Source: Bacillus_BA fengqiuensis
GTDB lineage: Bacteria; Bacillota; Bacilli; Bacillales; Bacillaceae_H
Assembly (NCBI GenBank): GCA_030813035.1
Contig: JAUSTV010000019.1
Direction: 5' to 3' (one strand)
Length of the DNA: 64,000 nt
Shown: positions 31,813 to 41,403 of the stretch, piece by piece
How the letters are laid out: each line of letters opens with the position of its first letter
Numbering within the stretch: the stretch's first letter is position 1
Made by a program: the position numbers and the translations under genes
The notes under the pieces: generated by a model
Told to the model about the DNA's origin: nothing
The model's database searches: none
Seen by the model: the letters and a program-made list of their open reading frames with translations, nothing else

Positions 31813-33501
31813 TTGAAGAAAAAGTGGTGGCAAAAAGAAGTTATTTATCAAATTTATCCCAAAAGCTTTTATGACTGGAACAATGATGGAATAGGCGATA
31901 TAAAAGGGATCACCCAAAAACTAGATTACTTACAGTCTCTAGGGATTACGATGGTGTGGATTTGTCCAGTCTATAAATCTCCAATGGCTGATAACGGGTA
32001 TGATATCTCAGATTATTATCAATTAAACCCGGAGTTCGGAGAGATGAAAGATTTGGATGAGTTAATTGAAAAGGCAAAAGAAAAAGGCATTAAAATTGTT
32101 CTTGACCTTGTCATCAATCATACATCTGATGAACATCTTTGGTTCCAGGATTTATTAAATAATCCTGAGAGCAGCCCATATAGGGATTATTATGTTTTGA
32201 AGTCTGGGGAAGACGGCCAGCCTCCTACCAATTGGCGTTCAGTTTTCGGCGGCAGTGTATGGGAGCCTTTGGAGAATACAGATGAATATTACTTCCACTC
32301 TTTTCACAAAAAGCAGCCAGACCTGAATTGGGAAAACAAAAAAGTCCGGGAAGATTTATATAAAATGGTCAATTACTGGCTGGATAAAGGCATCGCCGGA
32401 TTTAGAGTAGATGCCATAACGTTTATTAAAAAAGACCAAAATTATGATAACATTCCGGCTGACGGAGTAGACGGCCTTGGAAAATGTACAAAGAAGACTC
32501 GTAATCAACCGGGTATTGCCGAATTCCTTCACGAATTAAATGGTGAGACCTTTGCTAAGTATGATTGTGTCACCATTGGGGAAGCTCCTGGTGTACCTTA
32601 TGAGGAATACGGTGATTATATTGGGGACAATGGCTATTTTTCCATGATTTTTGATTTTAGATATGCAGACCTTGATGTAGCTTCCGGCAGTGAGTGGTTT
32701 AAGAGGGTCGATTGGAATGTGTTAGATCTAAAAAAATTAATCTTCACCAGTCAAAAGGAAATCCAAAAAGTGGGCTGGGGAGCAAACTTTTTAGAGAATC
32801 ACGATCAGAACCGATCCATAAGCAAGTATATAAAAGAAGAGAATCGAAATTTCTATTCTGCGACAATGCTGGGGGCGATGTTTTTTTATCTGCGTGGAAC
32901 GCCTTTTATCTATCAAGGTCAAGAAATCGGAATGACTAATTTTAAACGGAAAAGCATTGAAGAATTTGATGATATTTCAAGTATCGATCAATACTATCGT
33001 TCCATGAACGAAGGCTTTAGCGCCGAAGAAGCACTGCATTTTATCAACTTACGAAGCCGTGACAATTCAAGAACGCCGTTTCATTGGAGCGCTCAGGAAT
33101 ACGGCGGATTCTCAGAAGTTAAGCCTTGGTTGAGAATGAATGAGAATTATAAAACAATCAATGTGGAACAACAAGAGCAGGACCCGGATTCTATCCTGAA
33201 CTTTTATAAAAAAATCATTCAAGTCAGGCAGTCAAATGAATGCTTAATTTATGGAGAGATTGAGCCTATTTTAGAAGAACATCCGACGATTATTGCGTAT
33301 AAACGTAAAGTGGATTCAGAAGAAGTGGTTTGTTATTTCAATTTTTCATCTGAAAGTCAAAAAGTCGAATTAGATGCTAAGTATGATGTGTTATTAAGCA
33401 ACTATAAAGAAGAAAAAGAAATGATTTCTGAGCAAGAATTTTCTTTAAAACCATATCAAGCACTAGTACTCCTAAAGAAAGAGGAGGGTCATCATGAGTG
33501 A
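31813..33501 (+). CDS. GH13 alpha-glucosidase (oligo-1,6-glucosidase family)
   Basis: The 562-residue cytoplasmic glycosidase shows all GH13 regions: DLVINHTSDEH (near 100), GFRVDAITF with the nucleophile Asp (near 200), IGEAPGV with the acid/base Glu (near 255) and ENHDQNRS (near 330). In oligo-1,6-glucosidases the residue after the nucleophile is Val; here it is Ala, which in this family goes with alpha-1,4 or wider specificity. The TTG start follows GGAGGGG; an ATG nine codons upstream has no such site. It overlaps the PTS gene by 8 bases, so it probably hydrolyses the sugar, phosphorylated or free, that the PTS brings in. No secretion signal is seen. Confidence 0.92.
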   Translation: MKKKWWQKEVIYQIYPKSFYDWNNDGIGDIKGITQKLDYLQSLGITMVWICPVYKSPMADNGYDISDYYQLNPEFGEMKDLDELIEKAKEKGIKIVLDLVINHTSDEHLWFQDLLNNPESSPYRDYYVLKSGEDGQPPTNWRSVFGGSVWEPLENTDEYYFHSFHKKQPDLNWENKKVREDLYKMVNYWLDKGIAGFRVDAITFIKKDQNYDNIPADGVDGLGKCTKKTRNQPGIAEFLHELNGETFAKYDCVTIGEAPGVPYEEYGDYIGDNGYFSMIFDFRYADLDVASGSEWFKRVDWNVLDLKKLIFTSQKEIQKVGWGANFLENHDQNRSISKYIKEENRNFYSATMLGAMFFYLRGTPFIYQGQEIGMTNFKRKSIEEFDDISSIDQYYRSMNEGFSAEEALHFINLRSRDNSRTPFHWSAQEYGGFSEVKPWLRMNENYKTINVEQQEQDPDSILNFYKKIIQVRQSNECLIYGEIEPILEEHPTIIAYKRKVDSEEVVCYFNFSSESQKVELDAKYDVLLSNYKEEKEMISEQEFSLKPYQALVLLKKEEGHHE

Positions 33502-34939
33502 AAATAGATATGAACGTATAGGAAAAGAAATTATTCATGTTATTGGTGAAGATAATATCGAATCGTACGTCCACTGTGCAACAAGGTTGCGATTTTCCGT
33601 TAAAGATCGCGAAAAGATTGATGATGAGGCCATTGAAAAGATAGACGAAGTCAAAGGCGTATTTTATAATGCTGGCCAATATCAGGTTATTTTAGGTACT
33701 GGAACCGTCAATAAAGTATATGCCGCTTTACGTGGAAATCAACCTGACCGTGAGAATGATCAGTCAAAGAAGGAAGCAAACTCCGCTGCAAAAGAAAAGG
33801 GGATCAGGCGGGCTGTCAGAACGCTGGCAGATATCTTTATCCCTATTATCCCGATCATTGCAGCGACAGGTTTATTTCTTGGATTAAAAGGTGTGTTGTT
33901 CAGTGATGCATTTTTGGGCTTAATGGATATGAGCGCCAATGATGTTTCTGAAAATCTGAAGACACTTATATCTGTACTTACGGATACCGCTTTTGCCTTT
34001 TTACCGGCGTTAATTTGCTGGTCTGCTTTCAGGAATTTTGGCGGGATGCCGATTATTGGCTTTGTCCTTGGACTCATGCTTGTTTCTCCTGCCCTCCCAA
34101 ATGCATATGCGGTAGCAGACATAAACAGCGGAGTCAAACCGCTAATGGTGTTCGATTTTATCCCGGTTGTCGGTTATCAGGGTAAAGTCTTAACCGCACT
34201 GGTGGTTGGAATCCTTGGAGCGAAACTTGAGAAAAGGTTACGGGCTGTCATGCCGAATGCATTAGATCTGATTTTTACTCCTTTTTTTGTTTTATTAACG
34301 ATGATGGTTGCCGGTTTGCTTATCATTGGGCCTTTATTGCACTTTGTGGAAGCGGGACTCGTAACCGTTATTACCCAACTTATTAGTGCTCCGCTGGGTA
34401 TTGGTGGCTTGTTCATTGGCTTTTTATACCCACTAGCCGTTATGACGGGAATGCATCATTTATTTATTGCGATTGAAACAACCCTGCTGGCAAATACCGG
34501 CTTTAACCCATTGATTACATTATGTGCGATGTACGGGTTTGCGAATGCGGGGACATGCTTGGGAATTACATTAAAAGCGAATAAAAAAACGGTAAAGGTG
34601 ACAGGTATGAGTGCAACTCTTACACAGTTACTGGGTGTTAGTGAGCCGGCCTTGTTTGGTGTCGTGATGAGGTACAGCATGAAACCGCTTTATGTGATGA
34701 TTGCTTGTTCGGCTGTAGGAGGAGCGATTCTTTCCTTATTAAACATCAAAGCGAATTCATATGGTTTAGCTGTCGTTCTTTCTCCTTTAATGTACATTTA
34801 TGAGTGGAACCAGCTTGTTGTTTATGCGGTGGTGTCAATTTTGACGTTTGCTGCTGCATTTATCATCACTTCTTTATTTGCAGTGCCAAAAGAAGTGATG
34901 GTTAAAGATGATAATCAGAAACTGAGCAATGTTAGTTAA
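33494..34939 (+). CDS. PTS transporter EIIBC, glucose/sucrose superfamily (alpha-glucoside type)
   Basis: The 481-residue permease has an N-terminal EIIB domain (about 1-85) with the phosphocysteine in YVHCATRLRF (near 27), a linker, and an EIIC domain (about 105-465) with about ten helices and GVSEPALFGV (near 375). No EIIA domain is attached, so it must borrow a glucose-type EIIA. The nearest relatives by pattern are sucrose, trehalose and maltose EIIBC proteins. It overlaps the glucosidase gene and lies under the same LacI operators. A weak hairpin follows. Confidence 0.9.
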   Translation: MSENRYERIGKEIIHVIGEDNIESYVHCATRLRFSVKDREKIDDEAIEKIDEVKGVFYNAGQYQVILGTGTVNKVYAALRGNQPDRENDQSKKEANSAAKEKGIRRAVRTLADIFIPIIPIIAATGLFLGLKGVLFSDAFLGLMDMSANDVSENLKTLISVLTDTAFAFLPALICWSAFRNFGGMPIIGFVLGLMLVSPALPNAYAVADINSGVKPLMVFDFIPVVGYQGKVLTALVVGILGAKLEKRLRAVMPNALDLIFTPFFVLLTMMVAGLLIIGPLLHFVEAGLVTVITQLISAPLGIGGLFIGFLYPLAVMTGMHHLFIAIETTLLANTGFNPLITLCAMYGFANAGTCLGITLKANKKTVKVTGMSATLTQLLGVSEPALFGVVMRYSMKPLYVMIACSAVGGAILSLLNIKANSYGLAVVLSPLMYIYEWNQLVVYAVVSILTFAAAFIITSLFAVPKEVMVKDDNQKLSNVS

Positions 34940-34966
34940 AAGCTATTATTGATTCTTAAGACTAAT

Positions 34967-34998
34967 GAATACAGCATGCTGGCATTCTTCATTTTTTT
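34967..34998 (+). terminator. Weak terminator after the PTS gene
   Basis: GAAT-A-CAGCATGCTG-GC-ATTC folds back on itself and is followed by seven T just before the large operator palindrome. Confidence 0.55.
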
Positions 34999-35032
34999 AA
35001 CACGTGTATGGTATCGATACCATACACGTGTT
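34999..35032. promoter_or_regulatory. Perfect 34-bp palindromic operator of the LacI regulator
   Basis: The 17-base left arm (AACACGTGTATGGTATC) is followed directly by its exact complement. The core TGGTATCGATACCA (35009-35022) is the most symmetric of the five operators in the cluster. It lies 51 bp upstream of the sugar-binding lipoprotein start. Confidence 0.8.
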
Positions 35033-35082
35033 GAAAGGGAGTGAAGGGAATGAATAGATATTACAATGGGGAGGACAAGAAC

Positions 35083-36381
35083 ATGACATTAAAAATCAAA
35101 AAATTGCCGCTAGCAGCAGGTATACTATCTGCTTCGCTTCTTTTCACATCAGCTTGCGGAAGTGATAACGAATCTGGAGCTGAAAATAGCAGTAGTAATG
35201 GCGATCAAGTAGTGGTAGATATTTTTCAAGGAAAAGTTGAAATCGTCGACCAGTTGAAAGCGTTAACAGACCAATATACAAAAGAACATCCAAATGTTAT
35301 CTTCAATCTTCAAACAGTAGGCGGGGGTGCGGATGGTGCCGCCGCATTAAAAGCTCAATTCGCTTCCGGAAATGCTCCAGATGTCTTTACGATCCAAGGC
35401 TATCAAGATGCACAAACATGGAAAGATAAATTAGAAGATTTATCCGATCAGCCATGGGTGAAAGATGCGTATGAAAGTTCATTGGAGGCAACGACAATGA
35501 ACGGCAAAATTTATGGACAGCCTGTCAGTCTTGAGGGCTATGGCTTTGCTTACAATAAAGCATTATTTAAAAAAGCTGGTATTACGGAACCTCCAAAGAC
35601 GTTCTCTGGATTAGAAGAAGCGGCGAAAAAGCTGAAGGCTGCCGGTATTACCCCATTCTCGGTAGGATACGGTGAATGGTGGGTGTTGGCGAATCACGGA
35701 CTAAATATTCCGTTTGCCGCACAGAAGGACCCGGATGCCTTCATCAAAGGCTTGAATGAGGGAACAGCTAAAATGGAAGGTAATGAACAGTTTGATCAAT
35801 ATTTCAAACTGTTGGATTTAACCATTAAATATGGCAATAAAAATCCATTAACGACCGACTATAATACGCAAGTTACCCTATTCGCGACAGGTGAGACTGC
35901 CATGATTCAGCAAGGGAACTGGATTCAGCCAATGATTGATAAAATCACGCCAAACATGGAAGTTGGAATTCTCCCGATGCCTCTTAGCGATGATCCAGCC
36001 GTTGCCGATAAATTAGGAATCGATGTGCCGAGCAACTGGGTCGTTCATAACGGAGCGTCTGAAGCAGATAAACAAGCAGCAAAAGATTTCTTGAATTGGA
36101 TGGTTACATCTGAAGAAGGAAAGAAAGCACTTGTTGAAGACTTCAAATATATCCCGGCCTTTAAATCAATTGAAGCAAAAACAAAAGATATAGGACCATT
36201 AGGTGAGGAGCTCGTTAAATATTCTAAAGAAGGAAAAACCTTCCCTTGGCAGTTTATGAAATATCCGGATGGTGCAGGGCAGGAGTTCGGTGCGACCCTG
36301 CAAAAATATGTAGATGGGGAAATATCCAAAGAAGAAGCGATGAAAGCCCTCGACAGCAGCTGGGCTAAATTAAAAAAATGA
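35083..36381 (+). CDS. ABC-type sugar-binding lipoprotein (orphan)
   Basis: The 432-residue extracellular solute-binding protein begins with a lipoprotein signal whose lipobox is LFTSAC (Cys near 25), then a Ser/Asn-rich linker and a family 1 binding-protein fold. The start follows GGGGAGG; upstream in-frame ATGs have weaker sites. It resembles binding proteins for oligosaccharides. The permease and ATPase genes that should accompany it are absent: the next gene belongs to the siderophore operon and a terminator follows. It carries the strongest LacI operator of the cluster, so it belongs to the same regulon as the PTS and glucosidase genes. It may work with a transporter encoded elsewhere or as a sugar sensor. 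Confidence 0.9.
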   Translation: MTLKIKKLPLAAGILSASLLFTSACGSDNESGAENSSSNGDQVVVDIFQGKVEIVDQLKALTDQYTKEHPNVIFNLQTVGGGADGAAALKAQFASGNAPDVFTIQGYQDAQTWKDKLEDLSDQPWVKDAYESSLEATTMNGKIYGQPVSLEGYGFAYNKALFKKAGITEPPKTFSGLEEAAKKLKAAGITPFSVGYGEWWVLANHGLNIPFAAQKDPDAFIKGLNEGTAKMEGNEQFDQYFKLLDLTIKYGNKNPLTTDYNTQVTLFATGETAMIQQGNWIQPMIDKITPNMEVGILPMPLSDDPAVADKLGIDVPSNWVVHNGASEADKQAAKDFLNWMVTSEEGKKALVEDFKYIPAFKSIEAKTKDIGPLGEELVKYSKEGKTFPWQFMKYPDGAGQEFGATLQKYVDGEISKEEAMKALDSSWAKLKK

Positions 36382-36395
36382 TTATTTGTAAGCTG

Positions 36396-36425
36396 AAGAC
36401 TCTTCCTTGAAAAGGGAGAGTCTTT
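36396..36425 (+). terminator. Terminator of the sugar-binding lipoprotein gene
   Basis: AAGACTCT-T-CCTT pairs with AGG-G-AGAGTCTT around GAAA, followed by TTTTT. Confidence 0.85.
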
Positions 36426-36585
36426 TTCGTTGTAAATCATCTTTTCCTTGGTAAACATCCCTTCAAAATGCGTCTAAGCATATTTTCACAGCTTGGACGC
36501 AAAACACTATAGTACGCAAGCTTTTTGACGGCCATAACAATATATAGGTTTTTTGGGCAAATTTTCTTATTTTTCACTTTTTGCA

Positions 36586-36649
36586 TTGACTTTGATAATC
36601 ATTATCAATTATTCTGTTTGATGTGATCTGATATTGAAAATCATTCTCA
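36586..36649 (+). promoter_or_regulatory. Fur-controlled promoter of the siderophore operon
   Basis: TGATAATCATTATCA (36593-36607) is a perfect Fur box lying between a -35 TTGACT (36586-36591) and a -10 TATTCT (36610-36615). A second box, TGAAAATCATTCTCA (36635-36649), follows. Iron-loaded Fur here would block RNA polymerase directly. Confidence 0.93.
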
Positions 36650-36722
36650 AATGATGAAAGCGGAAAATATCGGATTAACAAAAACATAATGATTTTGATT
36701 TTCAAAAAAGGAGTGTTGAATC

Positions 36723-38087
36723 ATGCAAGCAGTCGTTCCAACTCGTTCAGGAAATGAAGCCCTATTATTCATGCAAGAAAAAAGGGAATCCAATGCAAGA
36801 TCCTATCCAAGAAGATTGCCGCTTGCCATTCAAAGAGCCGAAGGCATTTATGTAACAGATATGGATGGCAAGCAATATATAGATTGTTTAGCGGGAGCGG
36901 GTACACTAGCGCTAGGTCACAACCATTCCGTTGTCCGCGAAGCGATTGAAGGAGTCCTACAATCGTACGTACCTTTACATACACTTGATTTGACTACACC
37001 TGTCAAAGAAGCTTTTATTGATGAGGTGTTCGCATCTTTACCACCATCATTTGCGGAAAAAGCAAAAATCCATTTCTGCGGCCCAACAGGTGCTGATGCA
37101 GTAGAAGCTGCCTTGAAGCTGGTGAAAACGGCAACCGGCAATAGATCCATTCTTTCTTTTCAAGGAGGATATCACGGTTCCACACACGGTACATTGAGTA
37201 TTACCGGGACGCTGGGGCCAAAAAAGAATATTCACGCACTTGTACCAGATGCCCATTTCCTGCCGTATCCATATGAATATCGCTGCCCCTTCGGTGTAGG
37301 GAAAGAGGGACATCGCATTGGGACGACATATATCGAGAATGTACTGGATGATCCGGAAGGAGGAATTGTCAAGCCGGCCGGCATCGTCGTAGAAGTCGTA
37401 CAAGGTGAAGGCGGTTCCATACCTGCCCCAGTCGAGTGGTTAAAAGAGCTTCGCCGCATAACGAAAGAGCGCGACATTCCACTGATCATCGATGAAGTAC
37501 AAACAGGCATCGGCCGCACAGGAAAAATGTTTGCATTCGAGCATGCCGGAATCGAGCCGGATGTTCTCGTGCTGTCAAAAGCAATAGGAGGAAGCCTGCC
37601 GCTGTCCGTTGTCGTTTACGATCGTTGCCTTGATCAATGGGAACCGGGAACGCACATCGGAACTTTCAGAGGAAACCAAATGGCGATGGCTGCCGGCCAA
37701 GCAACGTTACGTTTTGTAAAGGAAAATCATTTGCCGGACCATGCACATGAAATGGGAACATATGTGATGGCTCAGTTAAAAGCGATTCAAAAGCAAGTGT
37801 CTTCAATCGGGGAGGTAAGAGGCAGAGGGCTTATGATCGGTGTTGAAATCATTAATCCAACGAAACAGCCAAACCAACTGGGAAGCTATCCTGCCTATTC
37901 CGAACTAGCGAAAAAAATTCAACAAGAATGCTTTAATCGTGGATTAATCTTAGAGGTTGGAGGGCGTTTCGGCACTGTAATTCGCTTACTGCCGCCGCTC
38001 ATTATTTCAAAAGAGCAAATCGATGAAGTGCTTCAGCGATTCCAGGAAGCGATCATAAGCGCTGAAACTCAATTTGGATTGCGATAG
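36723..38087 (+). CDS. Diaminobutyrate--2-oxoglutarate aminotransferase (siderophore, RhbA-like)
   Basis: The 454-residue class III PLP aminotransferase makes L-2,4-diaminobutyrate from aspartate semialdehyde using glutamate. Typical stretches are DCLAGAGTLALGHNH (near 60), FCGPTGADAVEAALKLV (near 118), DEVQTGIGRTGKMFAFEH (near 258) and the PLP lysine in LSKAIGGSLPLSV (near 288). It is the first gene of the siderophore operon, supplying the precursor that the next gene decarboxylates to 1,3-diaminopropane. The ribosome binding site is AAGGAG. Confidence 0.93.
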   Translation: MQAVVPTRSGNEALLFMQEKRESNARSYPRRLPLAIQRAEGIYVTDMDGKQYIDCLAGAGTLALGHNHSVVREAIEGVLQSYVPLHTLDLTTPVKEAFIDEVFASLPPSFAEKAKIHFCGPTGADAVEAALKLVKTATGNRSILSFQGGYHGSTHGTLSITGTLGPKKNIHALVPDAHFLPYPYEYRCPFGVGKEGHRIGTTYIENVLDDPEGGIVKPAGIVVEVVQGEGGSIPAPVEWLKELRRITKERDIPLIIDEVQTGIGRTGKMFAFEHAGIEPDVLVLSKAIGGSLPLSVVVYDRCLDQWEPGTHIGTFRGNQMAMAAGQATLRFVKENHLPDHAHEMGTYVMAQLKAIQKQVSSIGEVRGRGLMIGVEIINPTKQPNQLGSYPAYSELAKKIQQECFNRGLILEVGGRFGTVIRLLPPLIISKEQIDEVLQRFQEAIISAETQFGLR

Positions 38088-38105
38088 AAGGTGATGGAAT
38101 TGAAT

Positions 38106-39623
38106 ATGAACTTTGCACAATGGTTTCTACATGCCAATGATAAAAGCGAGAATATGTACCATACGCTCATGACTCAAGCTGTCGAGTTAGTGGCTGACCA
38201 AACAATGAGGGCCAATCAGCCTTTTTCGGGAGTCTCTCGGCAAGAGCTTGAATTAGCCGTGAAAGAAATGCTCACCATCCCGGTTGCGGGGCAGAAGGTG
38301 GATGCTGTGATGGAAGAAATTCAAAACGTCATCGTGAGAAATTCATTATGGATTTCTCACCCTTCTGCCATGGCGCACCTTCATTGTCCACCGTTACTTC
38401 CGTCCGTTGCAGCAGAAGTGATCATCAATGCACTTAATCAATCGATGGATTCTTGGGATCAAAGCCCTGCTGCTACGTATGTCGAAGCTGAATTAATCAA
38501 GTTCTTTACGGAGCAGATCGGTTATTCACATGAAGCGGACGGTGTCTTTACGAGCGGCGGCACACAATCCAATTATATGGGGTTGCTGCTCGCCCGAAAC
38601 AAAGCATGCCAAACGAATTTCTCGGTTCACGTTCAGGAAGAGGGCCTTCCAGCGGAGGCGAGAAGACTGCGAATTCTTTGTTCTGAGCATGCCCATTTTA
38701 CCGTTCAAAAATCGGCGGCTCAGCTTGGGTTGGGAACGAATGCCGTCATCAAAGTGGCGGTAAATGACAAAAATCAACTTTGTGTCGAGGATGCCAAAGC
38801 AAAAATCGAACAATTAAGGCAACAAGGATTTCTTCCTTTTATGGTCGTGGCAACCGCGGGAACAACCGATTTTGGAAGCATAGATGGTTTAAGCGATATT
38901 GCGGAGCTGGCAGCCGAGGAGCAATTATGGTTCCACATCGATGCTGCCTACGGAGGAGCTTTATTGTTTTCACATCAATATAGAGGTCTCATTCGCGACT
39001 TGTACTTAGCCGATTCAATCACGATCGATTTTCACAAGCTTTACTATCAATCGATTAGCTGCGGTGCCTTCTTCGTCAAAAATAAACGGGACTTTCAGCA
39101 AATCGCCTATCATGCCGATTATTTGAACCCTGAAGAAGATCAGGAAGACGGCATTATGAATCTAGTGGAAAAAAGCGTCCAAACAACAAAACGGTTTGAT
39201 GCTTTGAAACTAATGATGACCTTTAAGTTAATGGGAAGCGATTTGTTCGGAGAGATGGTGGATTATACCATCAATCTGGCAAAAGAAACAGCGAAGCTGC
39301 TAAAAAATGAATCTTGCTTTGAGGTGCTGAATGAGCCCGAACTCAATGCTGTCTTATTCCGCTACTTGCCATCACATCACCAGGAAGACCAGTTGTATGT
39401 TGATGAAATCAATCTTGAGCTTCAACGCTCTTTCTATCAAAGCGGTGAGTTGATTATGGCTAAAACGAAGCAAGCCGGCAAAGTATATTTGAAGTTTACG
39501 ATGCTCAACCCTCTCAATACGATAGGTAATATGAAAACACATATAGAGCGAATGAAGCGAGCTGGAGAAAAAATAGAGAAAGAGCAAGGAGAGATCCGGT
39601 ATGAATATTCCGTTCATTACTAA
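38106..39623 (+). CDS. L-2,4-diaminobutyrate decarboxylase (RhbB-like)
   Basis: The 505-residue group II PLP decarboxylase forms 1,3-diaminopropane, the diamine arm of the siderophore. SWDQSPAATYVE (near 120), FTSGGTQSNYMGLLLAR (near 150), HIDAAYGGALLFS (near 278) and the PLP lysine in SITIDFHKLYYQ (near 308) are seen. The start is set at ATG 38106 because AAGGTGATGG is well spaced from it; ATG 38094 or GTG 38091 are alternatives. The end overlaps the next gene by about 23 bases, showing translational coupling. Confidence 0.92.
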   Translation: MNFAQWFLHANDKSENMYHTLMTQAVELVADQTMRANQPFSGVSRQELELAVKEMLTIPVAGQKVDAVMEEIQNVIVRNSLWISHPSAMAHLHCPPLLPSVAAEVIINALNQSMDSWDQSPAATYVEAELIKFFTEQIGYSHEADGVFTSGGTQSNYMGLLLARNKACQTNFSVHVQEEGLPAEARRLRILCSEHAHFTVQKSAAQLGLGTNAVIKVAVNDKNQLCVEDAKAKIEQLRQQGFLPFMVVATAGTTDFGSIDGLSDIAELAAEEQLWFHIDAAYGGALLFSHQYRGLIRDLYLADSITIDFHKLYYQSISCGAFFVKNKRDFQQIAYHADYLNPEEDQEDGIMNLVEKSVQTTKRFDALKLMMTFKLMGSDLFGEMVDYTINLAKETAKLLKNESCFEVLNEPELNAVLFRYLPSHHQEDQLYVDEINLELQRSFYQSGELIMAKTKQAGKVYLKFTMLNPLNTIGNMKTHIERMKRAGEKIEKEQGEIRYEYSVHY

Positions 39624-41403
39624 TCATCTTACGATACAAAATTTGATCAATTGTTATGTGAAAGAAACAGGGGAAGGGGAATGGAAGCCTGCTGATGAAG
39701 TCCCTGTCCCACTAGAAGATGGAAGCACCAAAGAAGTATTAGTCATTTCGTTTGACCGGCAATCCATTACCTTATACATTCCGGTCCGATATAAATCGGT
39801 GACAGAACGTCATCTGTTTTCACCGATTATGTATTATCAAGTGAAAAACGATGAAATGAAACAGCTTGACTACATGACATTGATGGCATTCATGCAAAAA
39901 GAATTCTCACTATCATCCGATAAGCCTGTACAGGCCGATGAGCTTATGCTTCGAACCATCCTAAGCTATCAAAATATGAAAAGAATTATTTCAGATCGAA
40001 GCAGCAACTTAGAAGAATGCTATCAAGCCGAAAAAACGTTTCTTCAATCAGAGCAATCCTTGTTAATTGGACATCAAGTACATCCGACTCCGAAAAGCCG
40101 TCAAGGAATCGATGAAGATGAAGAGCCTATTTTTGCACCAGAGAGAAAAGGGGCTTTCCAGCTCCATTATTTCCGGGCTGTCAGTGAGATCGTCGACGAA
40201 GATTCGGTTTTGGCTCAAAACGCTTCCGCCCTTATAAAGGAAGAGCTAAAGAAAGACCCGTTCGTTACGCCATCATTTAAAGACAAGTATTGCCAGGAAG
40301 ATCATTTTTCACTTATCCCTGTCCATCCGCTGCAAGCACGAAAACTGTTAGGACGGGAGGATGTGTGCGCTCTCATTCAATCAGGAAAACTCGATTATTT
40401 AGGCCCGCACGGAAGAAAGTTTTATCCGACCTCTTCCGTTCGGACGGTGTACCATCCGGAAGCAGACTTTATGTACAAGTTTTCAATTCCGGTGAAAATC
40501 ACGAATTCACTGCGCATCAATAAGCGAAAAGAGCTCGATCGCGGAGTAGAAGTGAGCCGTTTGCTTCATGGTGAGCTTTCCGAAAAGCTAAAAGAAAATC
40601 ATCCGTCATTCCGCATTATCGAAGATCCTGCTTATATTACATTAAAACTGGACATAGAAGAAACGGGATTTGAAGTGGTGATTCGTGAAAACCCGTTTCA
40701 AGAGGGGAACGATTCACGGACGACATTGCTCGCGGCGCTTTGCCAGGACCATATTACAGGAGAAGCTTCCCATTTAGCGAACATCATCCATGATATAGCA
40801 GCCAGGGAAAAGATTTCACTTGCACAGGCAAGCGAACAATGGTTTTCGCGCTATTTAAATGTAAGCTTGCGACCTATGTACTGGCTGTATGCTTCATATG
40901 GTATCGCCCTTGAAGCCCACCAGCAAAATTCCATCATCCAACTTGATGAACAAGGGTATCCAGATATTTTTTATTACCGTGACAATCAAGGCTATTATTT
41001 TATGGAATCAAAGGCAGAAGCTTTAAAACAGCTTGTTCCGACCTTAAATGAAAAAAGTGACACGATATGTTCCGATTCGATTGCAGAGGAGCGTTTCCGA
41101 TATTATGTCTTTTTCAATCACTTGTTCGGTTTGGTGAATGCATTTGGGGTGAATCGTCTTATCGATGAACACCGATTACTATCCATGGTGAGAGAGGAAT
41201 TGGCTGACTTCAAGAAGCAGTTAGGTGACCATACGAACCTATTGAATTCTTTATTATATGAAGAAAAGCTTCCATGCAAGGCTAACTTACTGACGCGGGT
41301 GCACGATATGGATGAGCTTGTCGGATCCCTCGAAACTCAATCGGTATATGTTCAAGTTACGAATCCACTGGCTGTGGCAGCAGGTGAACTGCATGAAGTC
41401 TAA
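39601..41403 (+). CDS. IucA/IucC-family siderophore synthetase (RhbC-like), first copy
   Basis: The 600-residue NRPS-independent synthetase forms an amide between a citrate carboxylate and the hydroxamate amine using ATP. Hallmarks are HQVHPTPKSRQG near 160, PVHPLQARKLL near 240, PTSSVRTV near 280 and the C-terminal ferric-reductase-like part (VNAFGVNRLIDE near 518). A second synthetase ends the operon, so each probably attaches one arm. The ribosome binding site GGAGAG lies inside the decarboxylase gene. Confidence 0.93.
   Translation: MNIPFITNHLTIQNLINCYVKETGEGEWKPADEVPVPLEDGSTKEVLVISFDRQSITLYIPVRYKSVTERHLFSPIMYYQVKNDEMKQLDYMTLMAFMQKEFSLSSDKPVQADELMLRTILSYQNMKRIISDRSSNLEECYQAEKTFLQSEQSLLIGHQVHPTPKSRQGIDEDEEPIFAPERKGAFQLHYFRAVSEIVDEDSVLAQNASALIKEELKKDPFVTPSFKDKYCQEDHFSLIPVHPLQARKLLGREDVCALIQSGKLDYLGPHGRKFYPTSSVRTVYHPEADFMYKFSIPVKITNSLRINKRKELDRGVEVSRLLHGELSEKLKENHPSFRIIEDPAYITLKLDIEETGFEVVIRENPFQEGNDSRTTLLAALCQDHITGEASHLANIIHDIAAREKISLAQASEQWFSRYLNVSLRPMYWLYASYGIALEAHQQNSIIQLDEQGYPDIFYYRDNQGYYFMESKAEALKQLVPTLNEKSDTICSDSIAEERFRYYVFFNHLFGLVNAFGVNRLIDEHRLLSMVREELADFKKQLGDHTNLLNSLLYEEKLPCKANLLTRVHDMDELVGSLETQSVYVQVTNPLAVAAGELHEV

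Larger units (their letters stand above)
36382..36722. other. Region between the sugar cluster and the siderophore operon
   Basis: A terminator (36396-36425) and the Fur-controlled siderophore promoter (36586-36649) are present. No gene is seen in these 341 bases. Confidence 0.7.

Noticed and set aside
37047..37519. Overlapping minus-strand frames inside the aminotransferase gene
   Set aside because: Shadow frames of a strongly supported PLP aminotransferase gene.
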